A DNA stretch of 56,643 nucleotides from Bacteroidota bacterium (GTDB taxonomy: Bacteria; Bacteroidota; Bacteroidia; Bacteroidales; FEN-979), in assembly GCA_026391795.1 (NCBI GenBank), contig JAPLDI010000027.1, positions 1-56,643 on the forward strand, read 5' to 3'. Shown one piece after another: positions 35,675-44,437 of this stretch. Both the position numbers and the translations under genes were made by a program. A model generated the notes under the pieces. That model was not told the origin of the DNA and did not search any database. It was given only the letters and a program-made list of their open reading frames with translations. The first letter of the stretch is position 1. The number at the start of each line of letters is the position of its first letter.

Positions 35675-36790
35675 TTACTTGGGTGCCATCCTGACAAGAA
35701 CGAGGGCAATGATCCCAAAGAGCATGTTCGGGATCCAGACCGCCAGCAATGGCGGGAAATTTCCGAAGGTCGCCATTACCGTAAAAACCTGCATGAAGAG
35801 GATGTAGATGAAAGTCAGGGCCAGCCCGAACCCGAGGTTGAACCCGATCCCGCCCCTCACCTTCCGGCTCGACACTGCAACCCCGATCAGCGTCAGGATG
35901 ATCGTCGCAAAGGGATAAGCCACCCTTTCGTAACCTTTCACTTCGTATTTGATAAGGTCAGGATCACCCCTCATTTCTTTCATCTGGATATGCTTCCGGA
36001 GGACAAAGAAATTCATGATCGAAACTTCCTCAATGTCCTCCATGAAGTCGGCAGGCCGGATCCCGAAAGTTGTATCCAGCCTTACACCCTTTCGCATGTG
36101 CTCTGTCATCGGGCCGAGGCTCCGCTCAAAATAACGGTTCAGGACCCATTTCGACCGGATGCTGTCCCAGTTGGCCTCTTCCGCTGAAATTTTATAAACC
36201 AGGTCCCGGCTTTTGAATTTCTCAAGCGTGAACTTCCAGCCTTTTTTGGTCTGGCTGTTAAAATTCTCGAGGTAGAGAAACACCCCGGGGCTGATCTGCT
36301 TGTGGACGTTCATTTCCGCGAACTTCTTGGGGTCTTTGATGTAGTGCTTTTCAAATTCCAGCTTCCCGCGGTTGGTATAGGGGATGACGAAGTTCCCCAG
36401 GAGGAACGACATCAGGGCAAGGATGGAAGCTGCGACAATATAGGGAAGGAGCATCCTTCGGAAGCTGACCCCGCTGCTCAGGATCGCGATGATCTCCGTA
36501 TCGGAGGCCATCCTCGACGTAAAGAAAATGACTGCAATGAATACGAAGAGGTAGCTGAAAAGGTTGATAAAATGCGGGATGAAATTGAGGTAGTAGTCGA
36601 AAACAATGGCCTTCAGCGGCGCATCGTGTTTCAGGAAATCGTCAATGTGTTCGGAGATATCGAAAACAATAATGATAAAGATCAGAAGGATGATGGAAAA
36701 GAAGAAGGTGCCCAGGAACTTCCGGATGATATACCGGTCGATGGTCTTCAGGGCAAAAGAACCCGGGTGAAAAAAACTCTTGAGCTTCAT
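35675..36790 (-). CDS. lptG: LptG/LptF (YjgP/YjgQ) LPS-export permease, 371 aa
   Basis: This is a permease subunit of the LptB2FG exporter that extracts LPS from the inner membrane. The start at 36790 (MKLKSFFHPGSFALKTIDRYI) overlaps the tgt stop by one base (TGATG), indicating translational coupling. Three N-terminal membrane helices (about 28-50, 66-88 and 108-130) are followed by a periplasmic domain (about 135-285, EFEKHYIKDPKKFAEM...) and three C-terminal helices. This is the usual YjgP/YjgQ plan. Only one such gene lies here, and Bacteroidota often carry LptF and LptG as separate loci. The open frame upstream of 36790 belongs to tgt DNA and is not used. Confidence 0.93.
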   Translation of the reverse strand: MKLKSFFHPGSFALKTIDRYIIRKFLGTFFFSIILLIFIIIVFDISEHIDDFLKHDAPLKAIVFDYYLNFIPHFINLFSYLFVFIAVIFFTSRMASDTEIIAILSSGVSFRRMLLPYIVAASILALMSFLLGNFVIPYTNRGKLEFEKHYIKDPKKFAEMNVHKQISPGVFLYLENFNSQTKKGWKFTLEKFKSRDLVYKISAEEANWDSIRSKWVLNRYFERSLGPMTEHMRKGVRLDTTFGIRPADFMEDIEEVSIMNFFVLRKHIQMKEMRGDPDLIKYEVKGYERVAYPFATIILTLIGVAVSSRKVRGGIGFNLGFGLALTFIYILFMQVFTVMATFGNFPPLLAVWIPNMLFGIIALVLVRMAPK

Positions 36791-37920
36791 CACAGCCTCC
36801 TCATAAGTTGTTTGACCATCCCGTTTTTCCATTCTGCAAAATTCCCTTCGGCGATCTTCTGACGGGCTGTCCGCATCAGCCACATATAAAATCCAAGGTT
36901 GTGGATCGTGGCAATCATGGCAGCCAGGATCTCTTTCGACACAAAGAGATGCCGGAGATAGGCTTTGGTGTATTCCAGGTCGGGAAAAACATCGCCATCC
37001 TCTTCGATCGGCGAAAAATCATCCTTCCATTTTATGTTCCGGATGTTGATGATACCGTTACGGGTAAAGAGCATGCCGTTGCGGCCGTTGCGGGTCGGGA
37101 TCACACAGTCGAACATGTCGATGCCGAGCGCGATGCTTTCCAGGATGTTTGCCGGGGTTCCAACACCCATGAGGTAACGGGGCCTGTCATACGGAAGAAT
37201 GTGACATACAAGATCCGTCATCTGGTACATTACCTCGACAGGTTCTCCCACCGATAACCCGCCGATCGCATTGCCATCGGCGTGCTTTGAAGCAATGAAT
37301 TCGGCAGAACGCTTCCGCAGGTCGTGGTAAACGCTTCCCTGGACGATCGGGAAGAGGCTCTGTGAATATCCGTGCGGGCATTCCGTTTCGTTGAACCGGT
37401 GGATGCAACGGTCAAGCCAGCGGTGTGTCCGCTCCATTGAATCCTTTGCATAGCCGGGCTCACAGGGATAGGGGGTACATTCGTCAAAAGCCATGATGAT
37501 ATCGGCGCCGAGGCTCCGCTGGATATCCATCGCACGTTCAGGGGTAAAGGTATGCTTCGACCCGTCGATGTGCGACTGGAATACCACACCGTCTTCGGCA
37601 AACTTGCGGATATCGGCAAGGGAGTAGATCTGGAACCCGCCGCTGTCGGTCAGCACCGGGCGGTTCCATCCGTTGAACTTCTGGATCCCTCCTGCCTTTT
37701 CAACAATATCCGTTCCGGGCCGAAGATAGAGGTGATAGGTGTTTGCCAGCAGGATCTGGGAACCGATATCCTCCCGCAGCTCCTTCATGTGAAGGGCCTT
37801 GACGGCACCTGCGGTTCCCACCGGCATGAAGACAGGGGTATTGATCTCCCCATGGTCCGTGCTGATCAATCCTGCACGGGCAGATGAGCGGGGATCGGAA
37901 TGTTCAATCTTGAATTGCAT
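36790..37920 (-). CDS. tgt: tRNA-guanine transglycosylase, 376 aa
   Basis: Tgt swaps guanine-34 for preQ1 in tRNA with GUN anticodons, leading to queuosine. The TIM-barrel motifs are intact: TDSGGFQ with Asp92, FDECTPYP, FPIVQGS, AIGGLSVGEP, LMGVGTP, and MFDCVIPTRNGRNG with the nucleophile Asp271. Odd point: the C-terminal zinc site, normally CxCxxC plus His, reads EEDGDVFPDLEYTKAYL (306-322), so all three cysteines are absent while His340 in IHNLGFY remains. As I recall, other Bacteroidota Tgt proteins share this, so it is not evidence of decay. The stop overlaps the lptG start. A TACCTTTG box lies 65 bp upstream. Confidence 0.96.
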   Translation of the reverse strand: MQFKIEHSDPRSSARAGLISTDHGEINTPVFMPVGTAGAVKALHMKELREDIGSQILLANTYHLYLRPGTDIVEKAGGIQKFNGWNRPVLTDSGGFQIYSLADIRKFAEDGVVFQSHIDGSKHTFTPERAMDIQRSLGADIIMAFDECTPYPCEPGYAKDSMERTHRWLDRCIHRFNETECPHGYSQSLFPIVQGSVYHDLRKRSAEFIASKHADGNAIGGLSVGEPVEVMYQMTDLVCHILPYDRPRYLMGVGTPANILESIALGIDMFDCVIPTRNGRNGMLFTRNGIINIRNIKWKDDFSPIEEDGDVFPDLEYTKAYLRHLFVSKEILAAMIATIHNLGFYMWLMRTARQKIAEGNFAEWKNGMVKQLMRRL

Positions 37921-37984
37921 GCAGGAGAATCTGACGTTACCTTCGCCGAAAAGGCCTGTTGATAACAGGTGATCAAATTTTCCC

Positions 37985-37992
37985 CAAAGGTA
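37985..37992 (-). promoter_or_regulatory. -7 element of the tgt-lptG promoter
   Basis: CAAAGGTA on the plus strand is TACCTTTG on the minus strand. It lies back to back with the plus-strand box at 38015-38022. Confidence 0.45.
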
Positions 37993-38014
37993 GATTTTAT
38001 TCGATTAATATGAA

Positions 38015-38022
38015 TATTTTTG
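38015..38022 (+). promoter_or_regulatory. -7 element of the glycosyltransferase-sigma promoter
   Basis: TATTTTTG, an exact TAnnTTTG, lies 29 bp before the ATG at 38052. It is divergent to the tgt box, 22 bp away. Confidence 0.45.
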
Positions 38023-38051
38023 TCAGGTTCATTCCTGTTAAATGATGTTAA

Positions 38052-39191
38052 ATGCTTGATGTTCTTTTTGCACCCGGCGGAGCCTTTCTGTATTTCCTTC
38101 TGATCTTTGTTTTTCTTTTTTTCGTCCAGCTTTTCTATTACCTCTTCTTCTTCCTGAAGTTTACACGGTACCAGGAACCTCCCGTGCCTTCTGAAACTCC
38201 GGGGGTTTCCGTTGTCATCTGTGCACGGAATGAATACAACCAGCTGAAAGAAAATCTTCCACTGATCCTCGGGCAGGATTACCCCGACTTTGAGGTCGTG
38301 GTGGTGAACCATGCCTCTGACGACGAGACCACCTTCCTGCTTTCGAAGATGGCCGAGGAGTTCCCGCGACTGAAGATCGTCGAGATCCGCGAGAACCTCA
38401 ACTTTTTTGATGGAAAGAAGTTCCCGTTATCCATCGGGATCAAATCTGCCGCACACGATCTTGTACTGCTCACCGATGCCGACTGCCGGCCGTCAGGGTC
38501 ACGGTGGATTGCACATATGGCAGGCGGATTTTCCAAAGGGAAGGAGATCGTTCTCGGATATGGTGCTTACGAAAGCTCCGGCGGACTGCTGAACAGGCTG
38601 ATCCGCTTTGATACCATCCACATTGCCCTGCAGTATTTCTCCTATGCTGTGGCCGGAATCCCATATATGGGCGTGGGAAGGAACATGGCTTACCGGAAAT
38701 CCCTTTTTTATGAAAAAAAAGGATTCACCTCTCATTATTCGGTTCATTCAGGCGACGATGACCTCTTCATAAACCAGGCTGCTTCACGGAGCAATACCAC
38801 CGTGGTGACCAGCCCGGAAAGTTTCACCCTTTCTAAGCCGAAAAAGAGCTTCCGCGAATGGTGGATCCAGAAAAAAAGACACCTCTCCACAGGCCGGTAC
38901 TATCGATGGAACCATAAACTTTTACTGGGTTCATATACATTGAGCACCGTACTGTTTTATATATTATTTTTAATCCTGCTAGCATTTTCAATTAATTTTA
39001 TTATTTTTGTGGTACTGGGGTTTTTTATCCTGAGGATGGCAATCCAGCTGATCATTTTCCACAAAACGCTGGCCCGCCTCAAAGAGAAAGGAATCTTGCT
39101 GCTGGTTCCCCTCTTTGAAATAATACTCATTCTGATCAATGTTGCTTTGTTTGTTTCCGCTTTAATGTCGAAAGAGAAAAAATGGAAATAA
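38052..39191 (+). CDS. Membrane GT2 family glycosyltransferase, 379 aa
   Basis: An N-terminal membrane helix (about 12-36) precedes a GT-A domain: VSVVICARNEYNQL (52-65), the VVVNHASDDET turn, LLTDADCRPSG (DxD-like Asp residues near 139-142), HSGDDDLFINQ and the QKKRH motif (QxxRW-like, about 275). Two C-terminal helices follow (about 295-325 and 345-370). This plan fits membrane GT2 enzymes that add sugars to lipid or extruded polymer. The acceptor is unknown. The stop overlaps the sigma-factor start by 10 bases, so the two genes are co-transcribed. Confidence 0.88.
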   Translation: MLDVLFAPGGAFLYFLLIFVFLFFVQLFYYLFFFLKFTRYQEPPVPSETPGVSVVICARNEYNQLKENLPLILGQDYPDFEVVVVNHASDDETTFLLSKMAEEFPRLKIVEIRENLNFFDGKKFPLSIGIKSAAHDLVLLTDADCRPSGSRWIAHMAGGFSKGKEIVLGYGAYESSGGLLNRLIRFDTIHIALQYFSYAVAGIPYMGVGRNMAYRKSLFYEKKGFTSHYSVHSGDDDLFINQAASRSNTTVVTSPESFTLSKPKKSFREWWIQKKRHLSTGRYYRWNHKLLLGSYTLSTVLFYILFLILLAFSINFIIFVVLGFFILRMAIQLIIFHKTLARLKEKGILLLVPLFEIILILINVALFVSALMSKEKKWK

Positions 39192-39787
39192 CCTCACACC
39201 TTACCGATAAGGCTCAACGGGATTATATCCTTGTGCAGCTGGCCATTCAGCAGGGTGATCAGAAAGCCTACGCGGAACTTCTGAACAACTACAGGGATTC
39301 ACTCTATTTCATGCTGCTGAAGATGACCAAGAACCCGTCCGATGCAGAAGACCTGACCATCGAAGCCTTTGGCAAAGCATTCAAGAACCTCCACCAGTAT
39401 ACCATTGAATATGCCTTCAGCACCTGGCTCTTCAGGATCGCCGCGAATAACTGCATCGACTACCTCCGCAAAAGAAACCGCATGCAGTTTACCGACGAGA
39501 TCAACCATGACGGGGAAGGAACCGACGGAACCTCCAATTTTCCCAGCCCCCACCCCGGTCCTGACGAGATGGTCATCGCCAAACAGAAGATCCAGATGAT
39601 GCGGGAGGTGGTCGAAAAACTCAAACCCCATTACCGTGAACTGGTTGAGATGCGGTATTTCAAGGAGCTTTCCTATGAAGAGATCTCCGCTGAACTTGAC
39701 CTTCCGCTAGGGACCGTCAAAGCCCAGCTTTTCCGCGCCCGCGACTTCCTTTACAACATCCTCAAGGACTCCGCCGAAAAAATCTGA
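39182..39787 (+). CDS. ECF-type RNA polymerase sigma factor, 201 aa
   Basis: Region 2 (about 25-95) shows AYAELLNNYRDSLYFMLLKM, the core-binding helix DAEDLTIEAFGKAFKNL, and STWLFRIAANNCIDYLRK. Region 4 (about 138-190) shows LKPHYRELVEMRYFKELSYEEISAELDLPLGTVKAQLFRAR, with the helix-turn-helix contacting the -35 element. A poorly conserved linker (EINHDGEGTDGTSNFPSPHPG) separates them. No anti-sigma gene adjoins it, so it may act like the stand-alone ECF factors common in Bacteroidota. It overlaps the GT2 gene by 10 bases. Target promoters cannot be told from the window. Confidence 0.93.
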   Translation: MEITSHLTDKAQRDYILVQLAIQQGDQKAYAELLNNYRDSLYFMLLKMTKNPSDAEDLTIEAFGKAFKNLHQYTIEYAFSTWLFRIAANNCIDYLRKRNRMQFTDEINHDGEGTDGTSNFPSPHPGPDEMVIAKQKIQMMREVVEKLKPHYRELVEMRYFKELSYEEISAELDLPLGTVKAQLFRARDFLYNILKDSAEKI

Positions 39788-39794
39788 AACAGAA

Positions 39795-39878
39795 ATGCTC
39801 GATGCTGGATGCTGGATGCTCGATGCTGGATGCTGGATGCTGGATGATGGATGCTGGATGATGGATGATGGATAATGA
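39795..39878. repeat. Heptad array ATGCTGG x12
   Basis: Twelve contiguous 7-bp units in perfect phase: ATGCTCG, ATGCTGG, ATGCTGG, ATGCTCG, ATGCTGG (x3), ATGATGG, ATGCTGG, ATGATGG (x2), ATAATGA. It starts seven bases after the sigma-factor stop. Confidence 0.92.
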
Positions 39879-39881
39879 CCT

Positions 39882-39910
39882 CCGTTTGCCGACTGCCGAC
39901 TAGCGACCTC
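39882..39910. repeat. Heptad array CCGTTTG/CCGACTG/CCGACTA/GCGACCT
   Basis: Four units follow the ATGCTGG array after a 3-bp phase slip. They end 24 bp before the hutU -7 box. Confidence 0.65.
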
Positions 39911-39934
39911 AGTCAGATCAACCAACTTTCTTCC

Positions 39935-39942
39935 TATTTTTG
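39935..39942 (+). promoter_or_regulatory. -7 element TATTTTTG of hutU
   Basis: This is an exact TAnnTTTG. The predicted leader is about 30 nt before the ATG at 39979. The -33 position lies just downstream of the CCGACTG heptad array and has no clear TTTG. Confidence 0.45.
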
Positions 39943-39978
39943 CATGAAGCAATATCATCTTCATCCTTTATAAGATCC

Positions 39979-41979
39979 ATGGAATTGAACGAATTTCAAC
40001 AAGCCATCAGCCGCGGGATACCGGATGTCCTGCCGGAGCTCCTGCCTCATGACGCTTCCATCAGTCATGCACCTGTCAGGAAAGAGATCCTTGACAGTGC
40101 CCAGAAGAAACTTGCCCTGCGCAATGCACTTCGCTATTTTGACAGGAAACACCATGCCGTTCTTGCACCTGAATTTGCCGGCGAATTAAAGAAATACGGC
40201 CGGATCTACATGTACCGGTTTCGTCCCCTCTACTCCATGCATGCCCGTCCTATCGGTGAATACCCGCATAAGTCGCTCCAGGCAGCCGCTGTCATGCTGA
40301 TGATCCAGAACAACCTCGACCCTGCCGTCGCCCAGCACCCGCACGAGCTGATCACCTATGGCGGCAACGGGGCCGTCTTCCAGAACTGGGCCCAGTACCT
40401 GCTAACGATGAAGTACCTGTCGGAGATGACCGACGAACAAACACTGGTGATGTACTCCGGGCACCCGATGGGATTGTTCCCTTCGCACAAGGAGGCACCC
40501 AGGGTGGTGGTCACGAACGGGATGGTGATCCCCAACTATTCCTCCCCCGATCACTGGGAGAAGTTTAACGCCCTCGGCGTTTCGCAGTACGGACAGATGA
40601 CAGCCGGCTCGTACATGTATATCGGTCCGCAGGGCATCGTCCACGGAACCACCATCACGGTGTTGAATGCAGCGAGGAGAAAGGGCGACGGACCCATCGC
40701 CGGGAAAATATTTGTCACCTCCGGACTCGGGGGGATGTCGGGGGCACAGGGCAAAGCCTCGGTGATCGCCGGGGCCATCGGCGTCATCGCCGAGATAAAC
40801 CCCAGGGCGGTTCAAAAACGCCATGAACAGGGCTGGGTGGATGAAGTATACACCAGCCTCGGCGCCCTTACGGAACGGATGCTCAAAGCCAGGGAGGAGA
40901 AAGAGGCCGTCTCCCTCGCCTACCAGGGCAACATCGTCGACCTCTGGGAAAAGCTGGCAGAGATGAACATCAGGGTGGATCTCGGCTCCGACCAGACCTC
41001 CCTGCACAATCCCTGGTCGGGGGGCTATTACCCGGCCGGACTGACCCTCGAAGAATCCAACGACATGATGGTCAAAGATCCCGCCAGGTTTAAAAAGGAA
41101 GTTGAAGCATCACTCATCCGCCAGGTCAATGCGATAAAAAAGATGACCGCTGGGGGGATGTATTTCTGGGATTACGGCAACGCATTTTTGCTGGAAGCAG
41201 GCCGTGCGGGAGCCGATGTGATGAACCCCGACGGCACTTTTCAATACCCATCCTACGTGCAGGACATCATGGGCCCGCTTTTCTTTGATTATGGCTTCGG
41301 CCCCTTCCGCTGGGTCTGTACGAGCGGCAGTCCGGCCGACCTTGAAACTACCGACAGCATCGCGGTTGAGGTAATGGAACACCTTGCGGCAGGATCGCCG
41401 GAAGAGATCCGGAAACAGATGCAGGACAACATTCACTGGATCCGGGAAGCGGGAAACAACCGGATGGTGGTCGGGTCGCAGGCCCGTATCCTCTATGCCG
41501 ACTGCGCGGGCCGGACAACTATCGCGGCAGCCTTTAATGAAGCCATACGCACCGGGAAGATCAGCGCACCGGTTGTCCTCGGACGCGATCACCACGACGT
41601 CTCCGGCACCGACTCCCCCTTCAGGGAAACCTCCAACATTTATGACGGATCGCAGTTCACCGCCGACATGGCAATTCAGAATGTCATCGGCGACAGCTTC
41701 CGGGGAGCCACCTGGGTATCGATCCACAATGGCGGAGGCGTGGGCTGGGGCGAGGTGATCAACGGCGGTTTCGGGATGCTGCTCGACGGCACCCCTGAAG
41801 CGGACCGGCGTTTACGGATGATGCTTCACTGGGATGTTAACAACGGGATCGCGCGCCGGGCCTGGGCCCGGAATGAAGAAGCCGTATTCGCAATCAGGCG
41901 GGCAATGAAAGAGGAACCGAAACTGAAGGTGACATTGCCCAACAGGGCTGACGACGCTGTCATCGAAGGGGCATTTTAG
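39979..41979 (+). CDS. hutU: Urocanate hydratase, 666 aa
   Basis: Urocanase catalyses the second step of histidine breakdown, urocanate to 4-imidazolone-5-propionate, using NAD+ as an electrophilic cofactor. The start at 39979 (MELNEFQQAISRG) is chosen because the upstream frame begins in the promoter box. Conserved stretches include TYGGNGAVFQNWAQY (126-140), MYSGHPMGLFPSH, GQMTAGSYMYIGPQGIVHGT, the dinucleotide-binding SGLGGMSGAQ (248-257), and near the end GRDHHDVSGTDSPFRET and NGGGVGWGEVINGG. The length is that of the long form found in Bacteroidota (about 660). No other hut genes (hutH, hutI, ftcD) lie in the window, so the pathway is split in this genome. Confidence 0.97.
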   Translation: MELNEFQQAISRGIPDVLPELLPHDASISHAPVRKEILDSAQKKLALRNALRYFDRKHHAVLAPEFAGELKKYGRIYMYRFRPLYSMHARPIGEYPHKSLQAAAVMLMIQNNLDPAVAQHPHELITYGGNGAVFQNWAQYLLTMKYLSEMTDEQTLVMYSGHPMGLFPSHKEAPRVVVTNGMVIPNYSSPDHWEKFNALGVSQYGQMTAGSYMYIGPQGIVHGTTITVLNAARRKGDGPIAGKIFVTSGLGGMSGAQGKASVIAGAIGVIAEINPRAVQKRHEQGWVDEVYTSLGALTERMLKAREEKEAVSLAYQGNIVDLWEKLAEMNIRVDLGSDQTSLHNPWSGGYYPAGLTLEESNDMMVKDPARFKKEVEASLIRQVNAIKKMTAGGMYFWDYGNAFLLEAGRAGADVMNPDGTFQYPSYVQDIMGPLFFDYGFGPFRWVCTSGSPADLETTDSIAVEVMEHLAAGSPEEIRKQMQDNIHWIREAGNNRMVVGSQARILYADCAGRTTIAAAFNEAIRTGKISAPVVLGRDHHDVSGTDSPFRETSNIYDGSQFTADMAIQNVIGDSFRGATWVSIHNGGGVGWGEVINGGFGMLLDGTPEADRRLRMMLHWDVNNGIARRAWARNEEAVFAIRRAMKEEPKLKVTLPNRADDAVIEGAF

Positions 41980-42030
41980 CTCTCTGCGGATAACCTTTCC
42001 CTCGATTTTACGGAAGTAAAATTCTTTTCC

Positions 42031-42077
42031 TTTGTATATTGACCGAAAGTTGTATAAATTTACTGCATACAACTTTC
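42031..42077 (+). promoter_or_regulatory. Promoter with inverted repeat over the -7 box
   Basis: TTTG (42031-42034) and TAAATTTA (42055-42062, one base off TAnnTTTG) are 20 bp apart. A perfect 11-bp inverted repeat (GAAAGTTGTAT 42045-42055, ATACAACTTTC 42067-42077) encloses the -7 box, a classic operator arrangement. A second small hairpin, CCGGG-GCCTTT-CCCGG, lies at 42090-42105. Confidence 0.5.
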
Positions 42078-42122
42078 CCTGATATGGTTCCGGGGCCTTT
42101 CCCGGTTTTAACAACCTGTCGT

Positions 42123-44231
42123 ATGAAACAATTCTCCCTTCTATTCCTTATTCCCCTGCTCATCACCATGGCTTCCTGCAATCACAAGATCAAGTACCCC
42201 GTCACGAAGAAAGTGGATATCGTTGACAATTATTTCGGCACAAAGGTGGCCGATCCCTACCGCTGGCTCGAAAATGACACCTCTGCAGCCACTGCAGAAT
42301 GGGTAAAGGAACAAAACAAGGTCACCAATGACTACCTTGCGAAGATCCCGTTCCGCGAAACGATCCGCGAGAAGCTGACAAAGATCTGGAACTATCCCAA
42401 ATACGGGATCCCTTTCCGGGAAGGTCCATGGTATTTCTTTACAAAAAACAACGGGTTGCAGAACCAGGCGGTTCTTTATGTCCGCAAATGGCTTGACGGC
42501 GATCCCAGGGTTCTTCTCGACCCCAACACCCTCTCTTCCGACGGAACGGTTGCCCTTGCCGGGTATTCCGCCTCTCACGACGGGAAATACCTTGCCTACA
42601 GCATCGCCCGGAGCGGATCAGACTGGAACGAGATCCATGTGATCGAGATCGAAACCGGCAAACTCCTTCCCGATACCCTGAGATTTGTTAAGTTTTCGGG
42701 GATGGCGTGGCACGAGGGCGGATTCTATTACAGCCGGTTTGAAGAACCCAGGCCAGGACAGGAGCTGACGGGAGAAAACAAGAACCACAAGGTTTATTAC
42801 CACGCAGTGGGAGATCTGCAAAAGGATGACCGGCTGGTTTACGAGAACAAACAATTCCCCGACCGGCATTATTCAGCGCAGGTAACAGAAGACGAACGCT
42901 TCCTGGTCCTTTATGAAACCGAATCAACAAGCGGCAATGCCCTCTGGTACCAGGACCTGGAAAAAAAACAGACCGGATTTAAGTCCCTGGTAACCGGTTT
43001 TGAGAACGACTACACCGTGATTGACAATGCAGGAAATAACCTGATTGTAATGACCAACGCGGAAGCCCCGAAAAAGAAGCTCATCCTGATGGATCCGCAG
43101 TTTCCGGCTCCCTCTTTCTGGAAAACCATTATTCCCGAACGGGATGATGTGCTGGAGGGTGTTGACCTGGCCGGCGACCGGATCATCTCCACCTATATGC
43201 AGAAAGCCATCAGCAAGGCATTCGTTTACGACCTGACCGGGAAATTCCTTCACGAGATGGTACTGCCCGGGCTGGGCACCCTTACCGGCATCAGCGGGAA
43301 ACCGGGCGACAAGATCGCCTTCTACGGTTATACCGGCTTCCGGTATCCCACCACGATCTTCAAGTACGATGTGGCAAAGAACAGTTCCACCGTTTACAAT
43401 GCCGCCGAGATCGAGTTCAACCCCGACGACTATGAGACCACCCAGGTCTCTTACCTGAGCAAGGACAAGACCACCATCTCGATGTTCATTGTTTACAAGA
43501 AAGGGATCAAACTCGACGGCAACAACCCCACCCTTCTCTACGGTTACGGCGGGTTTAACATCTCAATGACCCCTTCGTTCAGCATCAGCCGCACGATCTT
43601 CCTGGCCAACGGCGGCGTATATGCCGTGGCCAACCTCCGCGGGGGCGGCGAATATGGCGAAGCCTGGCACAAGGCAGGCATCAAGGAGAAGAAACAGAAT
43701 GTATTTGACGATTTCATCGCCGCTGCCGAATACCTGATCAGCGAGAAATATACCAACCCCGAAAAACTTGCCATCATGGGAGGTTCAAACGGCGGCCTGC
43801 TCGTGGGTGCATGCATGACCCAGCGCCCCGAGCTGTTCAAGGTTGCAATTCCGCAGGTAGGCGTGATGGACATGCTGCGTTACCACAAGTTCACCATCGG
43901 ACGCGCATGGGCCAGCGACTATGGCACCAGCGACGAGAAAGAGGGATTTGAGTACCTCTACAAATACTCCCCGCTCCACAACCTGAAGAAGGGAGTAAAA
44001 TACCCGGCAACACTTGCACTTACCGGCGACCACGACGACCGCGTGGTGCCAATGCATACTTTCAAATTCATGGCAACACTCCAGGAAGACCAGGAAGGCT
44101 GTAACCCCGTCCTCGTCCGTATCGAAACCAAAGCCGGCCACGGAGGCGGTAAACCCACCACAAAAGTGATCGATGAGGTGACAGACCTCTGGTCGTTTGT
44201 GATGTATAACCTGGAGATGAAGGTGAAGTAG
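42123..44231 (+). CDS. Prolyl oligopeptidase family (S9A) lipoprotein, 702 aa
   Basis: This serine peptidase cuts after proline in short peptides. The start at 42123 gives a lipoprotein signal (MKQFSLLFLIPLLITMASC, lipobox MASC, lipidated Cys19), so the enzyme is anchored in the cell envelope. The first upstream ATG-frame residues have no signal. The N-terminal helix and propeller (PYRWLEND, then blades to about 410) precede the alpha/beta hydrolase domain with LLYGYGGFNISMTPSF and NLRGGGEYGEAWH. The triad is complete: Ser555 in MGGSNGGLL, Asp638 or Asp639 in TGDHDDRV, His673 in KAGHGGGK. Size matches the family (about 700). It is the only gene between hutU and the sigma module, under its own promoter. 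Confidence 0.95.
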   Translation: MKQFSLLFLIPLLITMASCNHKIKYPVTKKVDIVDNYFGTKVADPYRWLENDTSAATAEWVKEQNKVTNDYLAKIPFRETIREKLTKIWNYPKYGIPFREGPWYFFTKNNGLQNQAVLYVRKWLDGDPRVLLDPNTLSSDGTVALAGYSASHDGKYLAYSIARSGSDWNEIHVIEIETGKLLPDTLRFVKFSGMAWHEGGFYYSRFEEPRPGQELTGENKNHKVYYHAVGDLQKDDRLVYENKQFPDRHYSAQVTEDERFLVLYETESTSGNALWYQDLEKKQTGFKSLVTGFENDYTVIDNAGNNLIVMTNAEAPKKKLILMDPQFPAPSFWKTIIPERDDVLEGVDLAGDRIISTYMQKAISKAFVYDLTGKFLHEMVLPGLGTLTGISGKPGDKIAFYGYTGFRYPTTIFKYDVAKNSSTVYNAAEIEFNPDDYETTQVSYLSKDKTTISMFIVYKKGIKLDGNNPTLLYGYGGFNISMTPSFSISRTIFLANGGVYAVANLRGGGEYGEAWHKAGIKEKKQNVFDDFIAAAEYLISEKYTNPEKLAIMGGSNGGLLVGACMTQRPELFKVAIPQVGVMDMLRYHKFTIGRAWASDYGTSDEKEGFEYLYKYSPLHNLKKGVKYPATLALTGDHDDRVVPMHTFKFMATLQEDQEGCNPVLVRIETKAGHGGGKPTTKVIDEVTDLWSFVMYNLEMKVK

Positions 44232-44233
44232 AA

Positions 44234-44282
44234 GCTGGATGCTGGATGCTGGATGCTGGATGCTGGATGCTGGATGCTGGAT
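44234..44282. repeat. Heptad array GCTGGAT x7
   Basis: Seven identical in-phase units begin two bases after the TAG stop (44229-44231), then grade into GTGTGGG and GATGAGGGT words to about 44320. Confidence 0.93.
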
Positions 44283-44343
44283 GTGTGGGCATGAGATGAG
44301 GGTATGATGAGGGTGAGATGATTCTATTTTTAAAGATAATTTT

Positions 44344-44370
44344 ATCCAGGATCTAGCATCCAGCATCCAG
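44344..44370. repeat. Inverted heptad array ATCCAGG/ATCTAGC/ATCCAGC/ATCCAG
   Basis: This is the reverse complement of the GCTGGAT array 61 bp upstream, so the two can pair into a long stem. Confidence 0.8.
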
Positions 44371-44437
44371 AAAAAAAGTTATCAACACCCGTATTACCTT
44401 TTCATTTAAGTCCGATTAATGCTTGTAAACGCGAAGC

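Noticed and set aside
36791-36883. N-terminal extension of LptG
   Set aside because: The 31 extra codons lie inside tgt and are highly charged. The ATG at 36790 overlaps the tgt stop and is followed directly by the family sequence.
39795-39910. CRISPR array
   Set aside because: Units are 7 bp with no unique spacers of 25-40 bp, and no cas genes are nearby.
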